From contig CAYSBK010000080.1 in NCBI GenBank assembly GCA_964429265.1, forward strand, positions 1-10,191: a DNA stretch of 10,191 nucleotides, read 5' to 3'. This document shows positions 6,747 through 10,191 of this stretch, piece after piece (the stretch's first letter is position 1; each line of letters starts with the position of its first letter). Origin of the DNA: CAYSBK01 sp964429265 (GTDB lineage Bacteria > Planctomycetota > Phycisphaerae > Sedimentisphaerales > Anaerobacaceae). The notes under the pieces are model-generated. The model saw only the letters and a program-made list of their open reading frames with translations. It had not been told where the DNA came from and ran no database searches. A program made the translations under genes and the position numbers.

Positions 6747-7616
6747 ATGGAGCAGTGGACGATACAAAAGCTGTTGCGGTGGATTACGGAGCATTTCAGC
6801 GCGCACGCAGTGGATTCGCCGCGGCTAAGCGCGGAACTGTTGCTGGCCGACGTGCTGTCGATGGAGCGTATCGAGCTTTACACGAACTTCGACAGGGTCG
6901 TTGAGCAGGAAAAGCTCGAACAACTCAGAGAGCTTGTCAAGCGTGCGGCGGCCGGCGAGCCGATTGCTTATCTTACGGGGCGGTGCCAGTTTTATTCGCT
7001 GACGTTCGAGGTCACGAGCGACTGTATGATTCCCCGGCCTGAGACGGAGCTTCTGGTGGAACGGGCGATCGAGTTCCTTCGGGGCCGGGCGGGGCCGCAG
7101 CTTGTTTGTGATTTGTGTACCGGCTGCGGGTGCGTGGCGGTGGCGATTGCAAGCAATCATCCGGACAGCCGGGTTATTGCCACGGATATAAGCGATGCCG
7201 CACTGAAGGTGGCGGCAGGGAACGTAGCAAAGTACGGCCTCGGCGAAAGGGTGACGCTGCTGCAGGGAGACCTTTTTGAGCCGCTGGTTCCACGCCTTGA
7301 CGCCGGCGGGTTCGACCTGGTCGTGTGCAACCCGCCGTACGTCAGCGCAGCCGAATACGGCGGACTCGACCGCACCGTGAAGGATTACGAGCCGAGGACG
7401 GCGCTGTACGGCGGCGATGACGGGCTGGACGTATATCGAAGGATTGCGGCGACGGTTGACGACTTTTTGAAGCCGGACGCTGCGCTTATGCTTGAGATCG
7501 GGTATGCACAGGGCCCGGCCGTGAGGGACCTTCTCGAACAAACAGAAGCGTTCGGCAGCATCAAGGTGGAAAAGGACTTTCACGACAACGATCGGATAGT
7601 AATCGCGGTCAAGTGA
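6747..7616 (+). CDS. prmC: Peptide chain release factor N5-glutamine methyltransferase
   Basis: PrmC (HemK) uses S-adenosylmethionine to methylate the glutamine of the GGQ motif in release factors, which speeds translation termination. The 289 residues match the family length. An N-terminal helical domain (1-75) ends in 'AAGEPIAYLTGRCQFYSLTF', followed by 'MIPRPETELLVE' (94-105), the SAM-binding motif I 'DLCTGCGCVAVAIA' (122-135), the acidic 'ATDIS' (145-149) and the catalytic NPPY (195-198). Motif I is unusual in having three Cys where Gly, Ser and small residues are common, but the glycines remain. No strong Shine-Dalgarno precedes the ATG at 6747; GGCGGTGG lies about 11 nt upstream. It follows asnS by 43 nt. 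The release factor gene prfA, a common neighbour, is not present here. The stop abuts the stop of the convergent gene. Confidence 0.96.
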   Translation: MEQWTIQKLLRWITEHFSAHAVDSPRLSAELLLADVLSMERIELYTNFDRVVEQEKLEQLRELVKRAAAGEPIAYLTGRCQFYSLTFEVTSDCMIPRPETELLVERAIEFLRGRAGPQLVCDLCTGCGCVAVAIASNHPDSRVIATDISDAALKVAAGNVAKYGLGERVTLLQGDLFEPLVPRLDAGGFDLVVCNPPYVSAAEYGGLDRTVKDYEPRTALYGGDDGLDVYRRIAATVDDFLKPDAALMLEIGYAQGPAVRDLLEQTEAFGSIKVEKDFHDNDRIVIAVK

Positions 7617-7853
7617 TCATTCGGTTTGGTTGTCGGGCTGGTCCTGTTGCTTTTTTTCGGCCAGTCGCTGGGCTTCCTGCAATCGGCGGGTCATCGCTTC
7701 CAGGTCTTGCTTGAATCTTTCCCTGTCTTTTGAGATTTTTCGCAGGTACCTGTGCAGCAAGGCCGCTGCTGCCAGCAGCAGACTCAGGCAAAGAACCATG
7801 CCGGCAAGGACAACGAATTGCGTACCGTGTCCGACGATTAGAATATTGCTCAT
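7617..7853 (-). CDS. Small single-pass membrane protein with a helical tail
   Basis: The 78 residues begin 'MSNILIVGHGTQFVVLAGMV', have one hydrophobic segment (about 11-33) and then a charged Lys/Arg/Glu/Gln-rich tail (37-70) that reads as an amphipathic or coiled-coil helix facing the cytoplasm by the positive-inside rule. I do not recognise the family. Support for a real gene comes from the coherent membrane-plus-coil architecture, the similar design of its upstream neighbour, and its end exactly at the end of prmC. Only a weak AAAGG-like ribosome site precedes the ATG. It could be a membrane anchor or assembly factor, but nothing in the sequence says which. Confidence 0.6.
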   Translation of the reverse strand: MSNILIVGHGTQFVVLAGMVLCLSLLLAAAALLHRYLRKISKDRERFKQDLEAMTRRLQEAQRLAEKKQQDQPDNQTE

Positions 7854-7904
7854 AGTCGTGGCCTTTGTTGCAGGCCGGGTGCGAACCGGTCCGCACAGGC
7901 AGAG

Positions 7905-8054
7905 TCAGTCTTTTTTGAGTCCTTGGCGCAATTGATGGAGTTCGTCGGTGATCTTGCCGAGTTCCGTCGTAAGCCGGGGCAGTTCTTTCTGGATGAACGA
8001 GAAGAACTCGATCGCTTTCTGCACAAAGTAAACCCAGCAAACTATCGCGAAGAT
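7905..8054 (-). CDS. Small membrane/coiled-coil protein, N-terminus lost in the assembly gap
   Basis: Reading the minus strand out of the N run, a frame is open for 49 codons to a TGA at 7907-7905. It begins in the middle of a hydrophobic segment ('IFAIVCWVYFVQKAIEFFSF') and continues into a charged helix with heptad-like spacing ('LPRLTTELGKITDELHQL'). The start codon must lie in or beyond the gap at 8055-8154. The layout, one membrane segment plus a coil, matches the gene 51 nt downstream, so the two are probably co-transcribed and may act together or be distant relatives. No family is recognised. Confidence 0.6.
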   Translation of the reverse strand: MFAIVCWVYFVQKAIEFFSFIQKELPRLTTELGKITDELHQLRQGLKKD

Positions 8055-8154
8055 NNNNNNNNNNNNNNNNNNNNNNNNNNNNNNNNNNNNNNNNNNNNNN
8101 NNNNNNNNNNNNNNNNNNNNNNNNNNNNNNNNNNNNNNNNNNNNNNNNNNNNNN
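8055..8154. other. Assembly gap of exactly 100 N
   Basis: The run of exactly 100 N is the conventional placeholder for a scaffold gap of unknown length. It removes the 5' end of the small minus-strand gene and possibly other content; any reading frame drawn across it is unreliable. Confidence 0.98.
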
Positions 8155-8348
8155 TTTCACTTCCGGTTCTGCGTGGTTCAACAATTTGAACGGCTTGTCG
8201 GCGGCGGTGGTCCAAGGCGGTCCCCGATAAGGGTGTGACCGGCCGCAGCCAATAAGACGGCCCCACAATCGCCGGTGGCAGGGCTGTTGTGTCGGGCTTG
8301 AAGATAAGACTTGAAACGTCCGCAGCAACGAAAGAGAATGCACGCCTG
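8155..8348. other. Non-coding stretch between the gap and the secreted-protein gene
   Basis: I see no recognisable gene here. A minus-strand frame enters the gap as 'DKPFKLLNHAEPEVK', but it has no nearby start codon or ribosome site and its distant N-terminal part looks random. The stretch probably holds promoters for the minus-strand small-protein genes and for the plus-strand gene at 8349, but no convincing -35/-10 pair stands out. Confidence 0.5.
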
Positions 8349-10191
8349 ATGGTACGGGCTCTGGTATTATTGTTACTTTTCAATTGCACCTGTTTGGGCG
8401 GGGCGGGGGACGGCTTGCAACTAAGCTACGAGACGAGAAGCTACGGCGTTGAACTGTCACCCGATAAGCCGGAGTTTGTAAGCTTCTGGGTGGACTCGCT
8501 GGGTAAGGGTCGCAGGTGGTCGAATGGACTTCTAAAGGCAGGGTCAAGGCGAAGTTACCAGGTTTCAAACGATAAGGGCTGGGTCCGCTACACGGACAAA
8601 AAGACGACGGCCGCAACCCTTTTCAAGTTTGAAGATAATTGCATTTTGATCAGGTCCGTTGCAGGCGCCGAAGATGAAGCGGAGCCTTTCGTGCTGAAGT
8701 TCAGGTTCCGCGGCAAGCGTCCGGCTTACGCGACGCTGCTTGGCGCGATTGAAGATGACGGGTCCGTGAAACTGCCCGCCGTGTTGCACATTCCCGGTGA
8801 GGGTACAGTGCGTATCACGGCTCGCTGCGTCCGGCAGGAACAGCTTGGGCTGGGTTATGAAGGCACCAGGGATGGTGTGACGATTACCTTCCCGGCGGCG
8901 TCGGAGAAAAACCCGTGGGTGCAGTTCAGGCTGGAGATCGTCGGCATCCATCCGCGGGTTCCGGGGGTTGAAGACGATGCGCGTTTTGACGGCTTCCGGC
9001 GATGCTGGCTGAACGCGTTGCAGCTCTCGAGCAAGCACGGGATGCTGGCCAACCACGCAGGCTCGGACGTGTGCGGGCTGTGCTATCACCAGTACAGTGA
9101 GATTGCGATGCTGACCGGTGAGCTTGCGGACGGCGTATCCGGGCTGCAGCTTCTGAGGGATTCGCTGGACCGTATCCTGGCCGGCAAGAAGACCTACGGA
9201 ATGCCAGGTTACGGACGTGGGGAGTATCCGCAGGCGTCGCTGGATACGTGGCCGTCCCTGCTGATAGCGGCACACAACTACTACCAGGCAAGCAAAGACA
9301 AGCCGTGGGTCGGAGCCAATATCGACAAGCTGCTGGAATGGGGGTACCAATCACTCAAGACGGATACGAACGGCAACGGGTTGATTGAATATCATCAAAG
9401 CGGCAACCTGGGCCAGTGCAAGGTTCGACCGGCCAACTGGTGGGACTGCATCAACTTCGGGCACGAGGACGCCTACTCGAATGCGCTGGCCTATCGGGCT
9501 TTCAGGGGGCTGGGGCGGCTTGCGGCCGTTGCAGGCAGGAAAGCCCAAGCTCGGCAGTTCGAGCAGGCAGCACGGAAGCTCAAAGCCGCGTACTACAAGA
9601 CGTTTTACAACCCGCAAACGGGGATGCTCGCAGGCTGGAAGAGCCGTGACGGCAAGCTTCACGATTATGCATTCACGTTTATCCAGGGCCTGGCGATAAC
9701 TTACGGCGTGGTTGACGACAGTGACAAAGCCAATGGGCTGCTCGATGCGATGTTCAGCAAGATGAGACAGGCAGGTTTTGACAGGTTCGACCTGGGGCTG
9801 CCGGGGAACCTGGTTAACGTGCCGGACGAGGATTACTACGAGCGGGGCAAGCGTCGCTGGGGTGGGGGGAACGCGTTCGGGGTTTATGAAAACGGTGGTG
9901 CGTCGGCCAACCACGTTTATTACACGCTGGCGGCGCTGTATAAGCTGGGCAGGCGCAAGGAAGCGGACCGGATTTTGTTTGCAATTCTGAAATCCTTCAA
10001 TGAATGCGCGTTCCAGGGTGCCGGCGACAACGGGAATGAGACCAACGACTGGCGTGCGTGGGACGGCACGCCGTGGGGTTACGAGGGATTTCTGGCCGAC
10101 AATTACCTGGTAGTCAAGGCTGTGCTCGTGCGCGAGTGGGATGGCCAAGGAGCATCGTATCCCCCTTGTGAGGATAAGGTGTATGACCTGG
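8349..10191 (+). CDS. Secreted (alpha/alpha)6-barrel glycosidase-like protein (3' truncated)
   Basis: The frame is open from ATG 8349 to the window edge, 614 codons without a stop. The N-terminus 'MVRALVLLLLFNCTCLGGAG' is a Sec signal peptide; the lipobox is poor, so secretion is more likely than lipidation. Residues 23-205 look like a beta-rich domain. Residues 210-595 look like a helical-hairpin barrel with 'TDTNGNGLIEYH' (338-349), the D-x-N-x-N-G loop plus Glu seen in amylo-glucosidase, GH63 and related barrels, then 'WWDCINFGHEDAYSNALAY' (364-382), 'YENGGASANHVYYTLAALY' (513-531) and 'WDGTPWGYEGFLADNYL' (571-587). The last residues (597-614) are polar and suggest a linker to another domain. 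A polysaccharide-acting hydrolase is inferred. Catalytic residues cannot be assigned safely; E373, E514 and E579 are candidates. The start has a weak AAAGAGA 11 nt upstream. Confidence 0.85.
   Translation, partial: MVRALVLLLLFNCTCLGGAGDGLQLSYETRSYGVELSPDKPEFVSFWVDSLGKGRRWSNGLLKAGSRRSYQVSNDKGWVRYTDKKTTAATLFKFEDNCILIRSVAGAEDEAEPFVLKFRFRGKRPAYATLLGAIEDDGSVKLPAVLHIPGEGTVRITARCVRQEQLGLGYEGTRDGVTITFPAASEKNPWVQFRLEIVGIHPRVPGVEDDARFDGFRRCWLNALQLSSKHGMLANHAGSDVCGLCYHQYSEIAMLTGELADGVSGLQLLRDSLDRILAGKKTYGMPGYGRGEYPQASLDTWPSLLIAAHNYYQASKDKPWVGANIDKLLEWGYQSLKTDTNGNGLIEYHQSGNLGQCKVRPANWWDCINFGHEDAYSNALAYRAFRGLGRLAAVAGRKAQARQFEQAARKLKAAYYKTFYNPQTGMLAGWKSRDGKLHDYAFTFIQGLAITYGVVDDSDKANGLLDAMFSKMRQAGFDRFDLGLPGNLVNVPDEDYYERGKRRWGGGNAFGVYENGGASANHVYYTLAALYKLGRRKEADRILFAILKSFNECAFQGAGDNGNETNDWRAWDGTPWGYEGFLADNYLVVKAVLVREWDGQGASYPPCEDKVYDL

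Noticed and set aside
6825..7583. Minus-strand open frame of 252 codons opposite prmC
   Set aside because: prmC has all its motifs, and this frame only mirrors it.
7609..8343. Minus-strand frame read straight through the N gap
   Set aside because: A frame across unknown bases is meaningless, and its right-hand part has no convincing start or protein-like composition.
8565..10148. Several minus-strand open frames opposite the secreted protein
   Set aside because: The plus strand is open for 614 codons with a signal peptide and barrel motifs, so these are shadows.

Overview
The window looks like a piece of a draft planctomycete chromosome, probably of the Phycisphaerae/Sedimentisphaerales side. 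That placement is an inference. It rests on G+C-rich coding sequence, a single-chain archaeal/eukaryotic-type glycyl-tRNA synthetase with a zinc-ribbon-like insert, a small pseudopilin-like gene between housekeeping genes, and a secreted sugar-hydrolase-like protein. A run of exactly 100 N (8055-8154) shows that this is a scaffolded assembly.

Layout from left to right. (1) The 3' end of a plus-strand gene of unknown function (2-430), ending in a carboxypeptidase-regulatory-like beta domain. (2) A minus-strand two-gene operon: a putative zinc metallopeptidase with an HECGH motif (1470-2495) and a D-Ala-D-Ala-ligase-like ATP-grasp enzyme (466-1473), joined by an ATGA stop/start overlap. (3) A 260-bp divergent promoter region with a clear TATAAT box for the plus strand and a GC-rich inverted repeat in the presumed leader of the minus-strand operon. 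(4) A compact plus-strand cluster: glycyl-tRNA synthetase (2756-4246), a YhcH/EbgC-family protein (4248-4700), a frameshifted pseudopilin-like membrane protein (4730-5202), asparaginyl-tRNA synthetase with an unusual coiled-coil insert (5195-6703) and the release-factor glutamine methyltransferase PrmC (6747-7616). (5) A minus-strand pair of small proteins, each with one membrane segment and a charged helical tail; the second is cut by the N gap. (6) A long plus-strand gene from 8349 to the window end. It encodes a secreted, probably (alpha/alpha)6-barrel glycosidase-like protein, open for 614 codons with no stop inside the window.

How the genes relate. The glyQS-yhcH-pseudopilin-asnS-prmC block is tightly spaced (2-nt gap, 29-nt gap, 8-nt overlap, 43-nt gap) and is probably one transcript centred on translation: two tRNA charging enzymes and the enzyme that methylates the GGQ glutamine of release factors. 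The YhcH-like and pseudopilin-like genes have no obvious link to that theme. The metallopeptidase/ATP-grasp pair is the most system-like part of the window: a peptidase translationally coupled to a carboxylate-amine ligase suggests paired cutting and joining of peptide bonds on an unknown substrate. I see no CRISPR array, tRNA, rRNA, insertion sequence or convincing intrinsic terminator.
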